A stretch of DNA of 64,000 nt from Augochlora pura (lineage: Eukaryota; Arthropoda; Insecta; Hymenoptera; Halictidae): contig NC_135775.1 of assembly GCF_028453695.1 (NCBI RefSeq), positions 21,796,545-21,860,544 on the forward strand. The letters are read 5' to 3'. Positions within the stretch are counted from its first letter, which is position 1. Each line of letters begins with the position of its first letter. The notes beneath the pieces are model-generated. The model saw only the letters and a program-made list of their open reading frames with translations, was not told the DNA's origin and did no database searches. Of this stretch, positions 39,301 to 49,700 are shown piece by piece. A program made the position numbers and the translations under genes.

Positions 39301-41776
39301 TACAGGGCACAGGGTGGCAAGCGGAGAAATATTCTCGGGTGAGTGACGGGGAACGCGCGGGAGGGAACAGTAGAGACCGGAGGTATTGATTGCGACGCGA
39401 CTCTAGGAACCTGCCCGATACACGACCGCCGCTCTACCTACCTACCTACTACCTACACCCACCGACAAGCGCGATTATTCCTCACGTATCCCAGCGCATT
39501 ACTGAGCATTCACTCGGCTGAATGTCCTCTCCGCGGGCCAGACGACTGTCCGACCCGCCGCGGGCCCGCAAACAAAATCCATTAAGGCCGAGCATTTTCG
39601 CCTATCATATCGAACCAGAGCAAGATCGTCGAACCGGCCCCAATTAAACCACCACTGGTCCCAGCAGATTTATTCGCACACCCTCTGTACACGGGGTGTG
39701 CGAGAAAAATTCGTCGCGCACCCCTCCTCGGCTCTCTCCTCCACCCACGCGCTCGATAAAATATTTGTCCGTGATATTCGGCCGATGCACCGAGACCACT
39801 GTCGCCGGGCTTTAAATACTTTGCGTGCGCGGTGTTTAACCTCTTGCCGAGCCGCAGCAGGCTGCAGCTAGCCGAAGTCGAAATTTTAAAGTAGGTAATT
39901 GCTGTGGAGAATGCAACTGCTCGGATTTTCATAGTAATTGTACGACGTCTAGGGCAGCCTCACATTTTTCTAGAACGTGGAGTAAATTGGTATCATATAA
40001 AATTGAATATCGGAGAAAACACTTCGTATTTTTGAAAATCGTAAAGGGAAATTGGGTCTGGTTAATCGAGGAGCTTCGAATTCCGGAAAGTACCGCCTGT
40101 ATTACACGATAAAGTAAAATAGATAAAAGAAGAATGTGCAGCACTGAAAAATTTAATGTTTCCCGTGCTTTATGAAGCTCTATAAAATTTTCAAGTAAAA
40201 TGGATAAAACGCGCTCCGTACAGCAGTGAAAATACCAGGGGTGAGATGGGAGCGGCGTTCACCTCGTAGACTGGAAATTTTAGCAATCGACGTCATAGGG
40301 AGCCTTATCGTTTCGTCGTTGGGTTTTGCCAGGCTCAGGAAATAGTTGGGAAAATTCTGTTCGCCGCGAATTTTGCGCACTGCGTAAATGCAGAAAATCC
40401 GCAATGCCAAGGGAATGTGTGGAAAGCGTTTTGCGGTTGGAAGATTTTTATCACACCGTAGAGGTTTCGTTGGTTCGTGCTATGGTTCTAAGGATACAAC
40501 CATGCGCCGTGTACCCACCGAACGCACGCCATGAACATTCATGCATATCGATAAACTTCGGGGAGCCGCTACGAACGCGAGAACGGGGTCATATCGGTTC
40601 GTAGGAGAACTATAGGCGTACCTGGATACTTCCTCTTGTGCTCCGCGTCCACTTCCCGCGCCAGAGCGAAATACTTTTCCTTCACGTCCTTCGCCATGTT
40701 CTTCCACAGGATACCCAATCTGCACAGAGAACAACTTTGTCAATATTGCAACAGATTTAGCGAGCTTCAAACAATAAGGAATAATAATTTAATTAAGGAA
40801 CAGTAATTTAACATGGTTTCTAATCTAATCAATAAAATACCGATCTTTAAAGAATCATAAAGCTTTAACGAAGTGTTTACTCATTGAATTGTTCCAATAC
40901 CAGAATTGTTCGAAATAGTTAAGCACAATTTTAGTGGCTAAACGAAAACCAGAAAAAAAATAAGAGAACAGTTACTGTAAAAAATCAGGAGACCACCTGA
41001 CACTGATGTCCTTGTTGGACTCCCGAGGATTCTCGGCGGCAAGCTTCTTCCGCCACTCGTTCGCGAAAAGCATGAACGCGTTTGCCGGCCTAGGAATTTT
41101 TCGCTTAACTCCGTTCGAGTCCGCAATCCGGCCATCGATGCAAAGGAAAGCCGGGTATCCTTCCGGACGTATCTGCGATCGACCGAGTTGCTGCAGTACA
41201 AAGATTTTCTCCTGCTCGTCGCTCTTTTGTCGGCTGTTGGGTAGTATCTGCCTCGGCTCCGTGCGAATCTTCTTCCTTGACCCGTTCTCCTTATCGCTCA
41301 TGAAATCTTCATCAGCCGTTCTCAAAGATACTTTGAATATCCTCTCCCCGGCTGCGTTCGCCGCCTCCGACGAGCAATCATCCCGTGACTCCTCGATTAA
41401 ATTGCAAGGATACGGCTTCCTGATGGATGCGCATTGATCAGAGGATCCTATGTCGTCGGTGCTTGTCACCTGCTCCCCAGAACACTTCTCCTTGGATTCC
41501 GCCTTTGTAGTAGCTATAACATTATCACAATAATATATTTTATTACACGAAGTATAACAATTCGATTATCATAAATTTAATTATATTTAACTATAAGATT
41601 TCTATTTGTACTGTATTGATAATTGCTTCTATTTGGACTAACCGATACAGTACTCTAGTGACGCTCGCTTTACAATGGACTTTCGCAATCGAAAATCACG
41701 GCAATAATAACGCTGAACAAAAATTATCGCAGTCACCTTTCCGCACGAGATTCAAAATTAATCCGGAAACCTCCAT
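25041..41776 (-). CDS. divergent SOX/MATA-like HMG-box transcription factor, eight exons
   Basis: Exons on the minus strand: 41737-41776, 40997-41513, 40622-40719, 26849-27405, 26409-26541, 26154-26332, 25750-25890 and 25041-25502. All junction phases agree and the total of 2127 nt encodes 708 residues with one stop. The HMG box, about residues 151-223, reads KIPRPANAFMLFANEWRKKL, then SNKDISVRLGILWKNM, then HKRKYPDYVYNPKEARLRK. It is split over three exons; the split after KYP joins exons separated by a 13.2 kb intron. The box has the SOX-type NAFM core and the PDY.Y.P ending, but FANEWRKK replaces the usual VW(S/A) region, so it is outside the standard SOX groups I know. The rest is Ser/Pro/Gly/His-rich and looks disordered, with a basic KKK patch near the end and an acidic SDENEEADFDESS stretch. 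The 40-nt first exon and the weak-looking donor of exon 6 are the least certain parts. Expected role: sequence-specific DNA binding in the nucleus. Confidence 0.72.
26615..26811. mobile_element. piggyBac-type MITE inside intron 4 of the HMG-box gene
   Basis: The element is flanked by TTAA at 26611-26614 and 26812-26815. Its ends are inverted repeats: CCCTCGGATGGTCATAAT on the left and, read on the other strand, CCCTCGTCTGGTGACATAAT on the right. TTAA duplication with CCC-starting termini is the piggyBac-superfamily signature. At 197 bp it has no room for a transposase. It fills most of the 307-bp intron between exons 4 and 5, ending 34 bp from the exon 4 donor. Confidence 0.7.
29159..29190. 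repeat. TTAA-anchored transposon-like terminus
   Basis: TTAACACTAAACCTGCCAAA resembles the sequence at 57815 (TTAACAGTAAACCTGCCATC). I did not find the opposite inverted end, so this may be a solo or decayed end. Confidence 0.3.
29423..29605 (-). CDS. candidate alternative first (or cassette) exon of the HMG-box gene
   Basis: A frame starting at ATG 29603-29601 encodes MDCCNYVEAYAAGGHFYQQQ and a Tyr/Pro/Ala/Asn-rich stretch ending PPGYSA, then a donor GCAG|GTAGAT at 29423. It leaves one base (G), the same phase as HMG exon 3, so it can splice to exon 4 at 27405 to give GYSA-DYVYNPKEAR. An in-frame stop lies shortly upstream of the ATG, which fits a first exon. An AG just upstream (CGAGCAG) would instead allow a frame-preserving 183-nt cassette. 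As a first exon it would yield a protein without the HMG box. Translation composition is protein-like; expression is untested. Confidence 0.5.
30342..30376. repeat. (CT)n microsatellite
   Basis: About fifteen CT units with one TT interruption, seen directly. A second, less regular CT-rich tract lies at 29728-29795. Confidence 0.9.
32111..32126. repeat. (CAG)n short run
   Basis: Five CAG/GCA units in the GC-rich intronic block. No coding frame through it is convincing. Confidence 0.8.
32419..32453. repeat. (GAG)n microsatellite
   Basis: About eleven GAG/GGA units, seen directly. It explains the poly-Glu or poly-Arg open frames on the plus strand here and the poly-Ser frame on the minus strand. 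Confidence 0.9.
32604..32629. repeat. (CCTTG)n imperfect repeat
   Basis: Four to five CCTTG units, one altered to CCTG, in the GC-rich intronic block. Confidence 0.75.
36516..36828. mobile_element. MITE-like element, ACTAGAACTACC terminus
   Basis: The left end reads GACACTAGAACTACCAAG. The right end on the opposite strand reads CGTTAGAACTACCAGA, giving inverted repeats about 313 bp apart. The interior is AT-rich with no open frame. The termini match those of the element at about 22152, so both belong to one dispersed family. It lies in intron 3 of the HMG-box gene. Confidence 0.55.
38430..38442. repeat. (GA)n short run
   Basis: Six GA units in intron 3 of the HMG-box gene. Confidence 0.7.
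39434..39455. repeat. (ACCT)n short run
   Basis: About five CTAC/ACCT units, one imperfect, in intron 3 of the HMG-box gene. Confidence 0.7.
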
Positions 41777-42094
41777 AATGATCTTCCTGCTTCTAGAATC
41801 GTCCGACGGTTCACCAAATTATTGTACCGTCTTTAACAATAAATACAGAGCGCGAGACGATTATTAATCACGAGAACTGACATACGAACGTTGCTATTAT
41901 TTCGTTGTCGAGAGGGGCGCATTGGTTGTTGAAAATAAACGACGATCCAACGATTTTCATTCTTTTCCGGATTTTTCGTGCAACCTTCCCATCCTGATAT
42001 TAGCCACGAACGCATAGAAATAGTTGTCGATTGTCGTCCAATCAGTGCACTGTAACCTAATGTAATAGACTCATTTGATCGTTATTCGTTTTTC
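41777..42094. promoter_or_regulatory. 318-bp head-to-head intergenic region
   Basis: The start codons of the minus-strand HMG-box gene (41776) and plus-strand DNAJB13 (42095) are only 318 bp apart. Both promoters and 5' UTRs must fit in or overlap this segment if my first exons are right. I see no clear TATA box. Shared regulation is inference. Confidence 0.45.
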
Positions 42095-45000
42095 ATGAAA
42101 GTAGACATGTCGTGCAATAAAGATTGTTCCTGTATCAAGCGAGGCATAGACTATTACGGCGTGCTGTCGTTGAAAAAGAATGCTAACGATTTAGAGATCA
42201 AGCAGGCGTAAGTGAGATCTTCTCGGTTGCATTGGCTGTACCCTTCTCCGTCGCTTCCTTTATCGATCTTCTCGCATCGCGAGACGTTTCTTCACTTCCG
42301 CTTCTGTCGCGCGACGCTTTCTCGACACTAAACAACCTCCTCCTGCCTAAAAATCAACGTTCGATTTGTCCGATACCTCCTATTACTACCACTTCTAGAT
42401 AACTCTCCACATTATTAATTTCTACTGCTTTTCTATGTAACGATTACATTAAATTAAACGATTGAATAGCTGCATTATTGATTTCGATTTTCACATCCCC
42501 GCTTTGAAACGATTTTTGGTATATTTAATAATAGATTGTATCTGCGAGATTGTTTTTAATTTCTTCCTCGAATGATTTTTATGCAAAACATTATTTCGTT
42601 TCAGAAGTTCCTACAGTTCTGTTATTACTCGAAGACGTAGAAATCTTCAGACACGCTCTGTTGCTATACTGTTAATGTTTAAATTATAAATACATAAAAA
42701 TTCGCATGTACGTTAGAATTAAAATATTATCGAGACGTTAATCAAATGTTTACACAACACTCCTTTGAAACTACCTTGTACATTGAATCATATTCTCGCG
42801 TTCATATTTTCAGGTTCCGTCGGCTGGCGATACGATACAATCCAAAAGGAACGCCGGACCAGAGCTTCGCGACGATTTTCGCCTTAGTGGCCGAGGCATA
42901 CGACGTGCTTTCTGATTCCTTTAGGAGGGCCATATACGATCAATTCGGGGAGGAAGGCCTTAAAAATGGCGTGCCGAGCGCAGAAGGTTTCGTTGAACCC
43001 TACGTTTATCACGGGGAGCCGATGAGAACTTACAGGTACATGCAAAGTCCGTACAATCCAAGCCCAGTAATTATGAAACTAGCTCAAATAAAACTAAAAT
43101 TTTATATTCACATTCTACTCAATATATCCATTTTCTGAATTACAAAAGTTTGAAACATAAGAGGCATTCTAGTGGCTTTTTCATTGTCTTCGTTACTGTA
43201 CTTTGTACTTTGAGTACTCTGATAAAATTAAAGTAACCCTTCCTGTAATCCATTAAATGGAGACACAAGCTGGACCCGCTAAGCTTAACAGCCACTTAAA
43301 AAGTTTGAATATTTACGATCTGATCTATCGGCACCTCTTTAGGGAATTCTTCGGGACTGACAAGCCTTATGCTGATCTACTCCATGTACTATCGCAGCCT
43401 TCAACTCTGCTGGAATTTCCCGAGGGACGCGGTTTGAAGCGCAAGGAAGAACCTCTGATAAAAACCTTGTACCTAACCCTATTGGAGGTATTATATCGAC
43501 GTTCTACTTATTTATAGTTTTTCTTTCGCACGGTGTTAATCGCCGTAGACGCGACATGATAATCGCCACCGCAAACCATCTCCCCGCTTGTTTTCTGCAA
43601 CGCGATACTTACTACACTGATCTCTAACTGTACACGATCCTCTTCGTATCCTCGCTACTAGCGTTCCATCAGTCAACTGATGATCCTTTTATTTTTATCA
43701 GACGCTACATGATGAGGCTACAATAGTGTCTTTTAAGAGTATATCTTCTGTGAATATCTAATATTCGTTCTTCGTGGACAGTCGTGTATTCTGTAGGCCC
43801 ATGTAAACGTCAACAGGTCCTTAATGGAGGAATAAAAAAAATGAAGATTCAGAGATTGGTCCTTGTGGGGGATGATAAATCTAGAACAATGACGAATGAG
43901 AAGATCCTAACTATACCTATTAAACCAGGCATCCCTAGAGGAACGAGGATCGTCTTTCCGAAAGAGGGCGATCAGGGACCCACCAAGGTTCCCGGTAATT
44001 TTTTTAATTTAAAATATAAGCATAATTCTTTAACCTTCAGTCTTCAAAATGTATCTAATCATTTCTGTTCGGAACTGGGAGTCTCGGATTTAACTTTCGG
44101 TACTTAAGCGAGTATAAATGACTTCCAAATTCTTCAAATTGATGGGAACCAGATAAGCGTGTTAAAGAATTTTCAGAAAACGCGGGTAGAAATAAAATCA
44201 AGCTCACCGGTGTCCGGCGCGCGGTATCGATTCGAATAATCGCGAAGGATGCGTTTAAAATGCATTGTGCATGCCGTTCCGGGCAGAAATGGGTTAATCG
44301 CGGCAGTTCGCGTAATGTCTTTACTCAGTCTGAAGCACGTCAGCGTAGCGGATGTAATCTTCATCACGGAGGACCGGCCCCACGAGACCTTCCGAAGAGA
44401 GGGCTCTGACTTGCACATGACGGTCGATATCTTTCTGCGAGAGGCACTGACCGGAACAGTGGTCACCGTCAACACCCTCGACGACAGAACCCTTCGAATA
44501 CTAATAACGTCTGTCATCAAGTACGCCGTCTTCGCATCATACACACTATCCTACCCCTTCTCGTTTCCTCGTTCATCTGGCCAACTTGAAAACGTTACAA
44601 GCATTAAAATTACGTATTTTACAAAATTATATATTACAATACGGATTTACATTTTACCATTTTCTTTCAGTCGCTGCATTAAGTTTAATACTTTCTGTAT
44701 ATTTTTTCTACAATACCCTCTACAACTGGCTCTGTAAGCTTTAATTAAAATAATTGTTATAACGTTTATGTGACACTGTGTATCTTTACATTTATCATCT
44801 TTTTTAGGTACTAATCTTTTTGTAATATTTTGTACAACTAGAAATTAGAATAATTATTATATATTTGAGTGTATGTTTTCAATAATAATTTCATATGATA
44901 AGACAATATAGAAAAATATTGCAAAAATAGAAAGCAGAAACTTGAATGATCGAATAAGTATACCTACACTGAACGCCCGAATAATGTTTGCCCTGCAAGC

Positions 45001-45609
45001 ACGGATAGCTGTGCAACCTGAGCAGAGGTTTTCGTTCATTCTTGTCTCCATCGCTGAACGATCTTATCAGTTGTTCTATTTTCCTCGGAAATTGCAAAAG
45101 TAGAAGGTCCCTGTAAATGCATGTGCTATTTCGACAAAAATGAGGAACTTAATCGCGTTATCAATGCTATTTTTGCAAAACAGCACCTCTAGATCGGTAG
45201 AGTAGTTTCCTTTGTCCATTTTGCGAGAAAGAAAGAAATTTGATTGCAGATATTTATAATAATGATCTATGTGGTTTATACGTATATGGTAACCATAAAA
45301 ATATTTGAATGCAACAGGCCAGGATATCAGAAGTGCATACCTAATGAAGGACTACCGCTACCGGAAATTCCGAACAAAAAAGGATCTCTTATTGTCGAGT
45401 TCAAAGTTGAATTTCCTGTGTACATGCCGGTGTCTAATAAAGATCTGGTTAAAAGAGCTTTCGAAACGGCTGATGATATCAAGGACACAGAGTACGTCCA
45501 TCGTTTCATATTGGCGAATAAAATGCGAATGAACGTTGACTTTGATGTTCCGGTACGTCGGGATCCAGCTGACCTTGAGGCCAAAGAATTGGAACAAATA
45601 TGTAAATAA
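42095..45609 (+). CDS. DNAJB13: DNAJB13-like DnaJ/HSP40 protein (radial-spoke type)
   Basis: Six exons (42095-42207, 42814-43035, 43343-43487, 43817-43994, 44349-44520, 45318-45609) join in frame to 373 residues; human DNAJB13 is 316. The J domain starts near residue 19 (DYYGVLSLKKNANDLEIKQA). There is no Gly/Phe-rich linker but a direct step to EEGLKNG...YVYHGEP...EFFG, as in DNAJB13. The C-terminal client-binding domains are clear (LTIPIKPGIPRGTRIVFPKE, GDQGPTKVP, PADVIFI, VNTLDDRTLRI, NEGLPLPEIPNKKGSLIVEF). The HPD motif is replaced by NPK at residues 47-49; human DNAJB13 also lacks HPD. Differences from human are a 16-residue N-terminal extension and about 35 extra C-terminal residues. 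The family acts in cilia and sperm flagella (radial spokes). The second ATG (codon 5) could also be the start. AATAAA lies at 45805. Confidence 0.9.
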
Positions 45610-46764
45610 TATGAGATTGCTCCTAACATTACATTTACCACACAAAATTCATATGTTGGATTACATTTTCCATTCCTGTTACTCTACTCATATAACTATT
45701 CACTATCGTATACTTTAGGTTACTATTTCAGTCCGACAAATGATGAAAGTATTCTATTGCCTATGCAATTGTCAGATCAGACATTTTGTAACAATTTACT
45801 TACAAATAAAAGATTTTGTATACCTTTCGCGTTAAACAGTCCATTCTACACTTCGTAATTGCATCTTGGAAACAGAGAAGAATTGTCCGTTAACTTTTTC
45901 GAGCGAGGAGCATTCAAACGGTTAATATCGCTACACGTGGCGCCCTCCGCGAGAGGGAAATTGAAAACAGCATAATTCAAATTTTCCTTTAAGTTCTTAG
46001 TTTGCTAAAGATGATTATCGAGAATATCAAAATTGATTATGTCTATATAACAGACTTCGCATCTAAAGTTACCTGTTACGAAGTGTAATAGATAAATTTA
46101 AATAATAAAAATACTAAATCAACCACTGGCAATTATTCAATACTTTTAGCAAATTTATTGTAAAAAAACGCTTTTAAAAGTATTATTTGAGAGTATCGTT
46201 CTTTTTGGTGTAGGAAACTGCTTAACAAATTGAAAAAATTGTATAAAGTTGTAAGTAAAATCGACGATTGATTAACATTTCATATATAATTAATTTAAAT
46301 CCCGCGCCTATGCTCTGAAGATAAAACTCCTTTTTCTGTAGATAAGGTAGCATAGTGCATACGGAAAGTGGTGCCTTCTGACGATGTAACCGGTAAGCGT
46401 CATCCGGGTAAAACAGTTTGCAAGATCGGTAATTGGTCTCCTGATCGAACAAATTTATTCTCTTGTACTGTTCTCCTAATTTTTTCGAAAATTTTCATCG
46501 ACATTCCAGTGAACCGGTTCCGGCGACAAGCTCGAAGGATCACGAGGATTAGAAGCGAAATAAACACGAACGATACGTTTCGTTCGGTATTGGCCGGAAC
46601 GAAACATGATAATCTCGGACAATCATATGACTCCACCGCACGTGACTTTATTTACAGTTGACTGATACTCGCGAACATGTATGGTGCAGTTCCTTGTGAC
46701 ATGATAGACCGAAAACGAAACAAAGTTAGCGAGCAATGCGGTAACTGTAAGTGGTCGTTGGTTT
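45610..46764. other. DNAJB13 3' flank and FNIP upstream region
   Basis: This holds the DNAJB13 3' UTR with AATAAA at 45805-45810, AT-rich intergenic DNA, and the presumed promoter and 5' UTR of FNIP just before 46765. No coding exon is seen. Confidence 0.55.
45805..45810 (+). terminator. polyadenylation signal AATAAA of DNAJB13
   Basis: An exact AATAAA about 200 bp after the stop codon. Assigned by position. Confidence 0.5.
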
Positions 46765-49700
46765 ATGATGCCTTTTCTCGATAAGCTGTTCCCTTCGCGG
46801 AGGAGTTGCACAAACAACGTCCAAACATTCGTGGCGTCGAATGTCGGAACGCAAGAAAATGATAGGTGAGAACTGCTGTTTTTTCGGGCATTAGCATCTC
46901 GTTTAATTACAGTCTCCTTGCTCGTGATTGCCTCTTTTTATACTGCCGTTCTTCTATATTTGCAGGTCTGATTGATTGCATCGATATCTATCGTTGATAT
47001 AGTATATCGATCATCGGTGCCCTTAAATCATTTCCATTTCTCGCCTTTCCTGCAAGATAAAATAGCGGCCCTTTCAAAGTTCATGAACGCGGGAAAAATC
47101 GTTTGAATTCTAATGCGAGTCGGATATAATATTTTCGTGGAATCTTAACCTATTTTGCGTTACGTTCGTTTCTAGATCTCCGTTGGCGGGAGACATAATC
47201 GCAGCTCGTTACTAACACACTCGTGACTTAGCTTCTGCATCGAGCCGTAAAATTGACCTCTAAGTTAAAACTTTCCAAACATCTGTTACAAATATTCGAA
47301 AGAAGAAGACTATTTCACGTGAATGCACTAAATATTTTCTTCCTTTCGCACACGAACGTATGAAAGTTTTATCCCGCCCATGGAATTATGGATTTCGGTT
47401 ATTTAAGAACAAAATTTATGGAAACCGTTTGCGAAAACAGTGTAAAGTATCTAACGGTTTTTATCTCTACGCTCCTAAGCACGTTGTAATCGATGCTTTT
47501 GGCATGAATCGCGGGAATTGTTGTAACATTTAAATTTGATGCTCACTATATGTAGATTAATGCGTTATATAAGGAAGAATAGACATGCAATGCTCGTATA
47601 ATATTAGACAATCACACGTTCAAACGGAGACATTGTTTCCACTTCGCTTCCGTCGTACGCGCGGAAATGTTGAAAATAGAATAATTCATAATTTTATAGA
47701 CAAGTCTTACACTCGTTCAAATTTATGAATATATTTGCATCATTAATTAACATGCAATATCCAATATTTACAGAAATTCTGGGCTATGTCTCGGCACCGA
47801 AGAAGTTCGCATCCTGTTGTTTCGGGAATGCGAATCGCGCGGGAGAAAACTCTTGTTTGATTCCTTATCATTGGAAAAGCAATGGCGAAAATCTAAATCG
47901 GCGGCGTACGATCTCAAAAATAATGACAGCCCGTCGACCGCTGATCCAATTAACTTCGTAAGTAGTGACAATTTTCAATCAATCATTGAACTCCGCAAAA
48001 ATTATCTCATTAAATACTTCATTAATATATCTTATTTTTCTTAGCGAGAAAAAACGGCCGAGGATGACGTGACTTTATTAAGCGAAATGGTGTTCGGAAC
48101 CGTGGCTATGAAATACAGAGGATCCTCCTTCAAGGTAAACTTAAATAGCAATTTTAGTAAACATTATAAATTGAATAATAAAGAGTATTCATGTTTTTTA
48201 GATCCATTCTATGAATTCGCCACCATGTATCATGTGCACTAAAGTATTCCCTGCTACAGACCACAACACATACAAGCCAAGGTAAGGCTTATTCATCTCT
48301 AGTATGCCAGTTATCGATTTTGCGTTATGGTTGATTTGTAATCGTTATGTTCGACTTATTATATAATCGTATTTTTAGTGAGAAAGTGTCGGATGAAGGG
48401 CTGGGTCGTTCCATGAACTTGGATTCCAATTCTAGCATCCGAACACTCTGTAAGTGAAAATGGAAGCATGTAACTCACAATACTTTTTATAAATTATTAA
48501 TTAAAAATTACAAGGTGTCCAAGGATTCAAAAAACTTTATGTTATAAATCGATGGCAGAGTTCAAAATCAAATATTGGAATAGACCATTCTCTTTTTAGT
48601 GTCTCAGCCAAGTTCCGCGAACTTATCGGGACCAGACTTGACTGCAGGTCCAAGGAAGAACTCCACTTGCTCTAGCACAGGGAGTGGATGGGACATAGAC
48701 ATACCACCGCCGATGGGCAGTAAGTTTACTGCAAGTTACGCATGATTCATTCTCGGTAGGTGTTCATTGTACGAAGTATAATTTGATGACAATCCAGGTT
48801 CCCAGTCATTGGAGAGCAGTGGTTCCTCAGGTATTGGTAGTCTCTCGAGTTTGCGTCGTCGATGGCTGCGGGCAGTTTCCACTTCTCTTGCACGGTCAGA
48901 TTCTGATGACGTCTTCGGAATGCAGTGGAATGACAATGGGTCAGAAAATAGAGACAATCGTGGCAAACGTCACAAAACAAGACTGGGCTTAACAATGCTA
49001 GTGCGGCTAGCTGAAGGCCATGAAAGGTATGATCTGTTCTATAACAATACACAGTGTTAATTTCAGTGCAATGTACGTTGTTTGTTTTTAATTTCAGTAG
49101 AGTGGAAGCTTCCCTTCTAGAGCACATGGCTCTCCTAGAAGGAATGTTGGACCGCCTGCGATACTTCTGCATAGAATCTGGCAACCTAGTCGCTCGTAAC
49201 AAGGGGGCTCAGCTTCCAGAACGACTTTACAAATCTTCCTTCAAATTTGTTATCTCATTACTACGTTTACTTACCAATGTTAACGCGAGAATGCACACGC
49301 GCTCGCCTTTATTATGGCATGACGTACTACTTAATTCAGTGAAGGTGGAGCACAAAATAAATACATTAAATTACAGTTTACAACAAATGTGTCAGCTGCT
49401 CGAACAGATTGACACTAAGTCAACCAACTTGTGAGTGGCTAAAGATAGGATATCATTAGGCTATCAATTGACTAGTTCTAACATTAATGTTTTCTAGTTT
49501 TTTGAGTACCGTTGTAACTGCTGTCTTAACATATCACCTGGGATGGATATACACTGCACTGCCTATTCATGATCGACAATTGGTAACTACACAGTAATTA
49601 CACCACAACTACCCGAACTATAATATTGACCCTCTGATCAGTGGCGATATTAAAAAATTCAATTTTTGACTCTGATGGCTTTACTAAGGGCAACAGTGTA

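Larger units (their letters stand above)
27406..40621. other. 13.2 kb intron 3 of the HMG-box gene
   Basis: This intron splits the HMG-box coding sequence just after KYP. It contains the candidate alternative first exon at 29423-29605, a CpG- and microsatellite-rich block at about 29.4-33 kb, another GC-rich block at about 35.1-36.5 kb, an inverted-repeat element at about 36516-36828, and AT-rich filler. Long open frames inside the GC-rich blocks (for example 32252-33043 +) are arginine-rich and repeat-driven, and I do not regard them as genes. Confidence 0.6.

Noticed and set aside
43257..43342. ATG and frame running into DNAJB13 exon 3
   Set aside because: This is intron sequence read through the acceptor; homology resumes only after the AG at 43341-43342.
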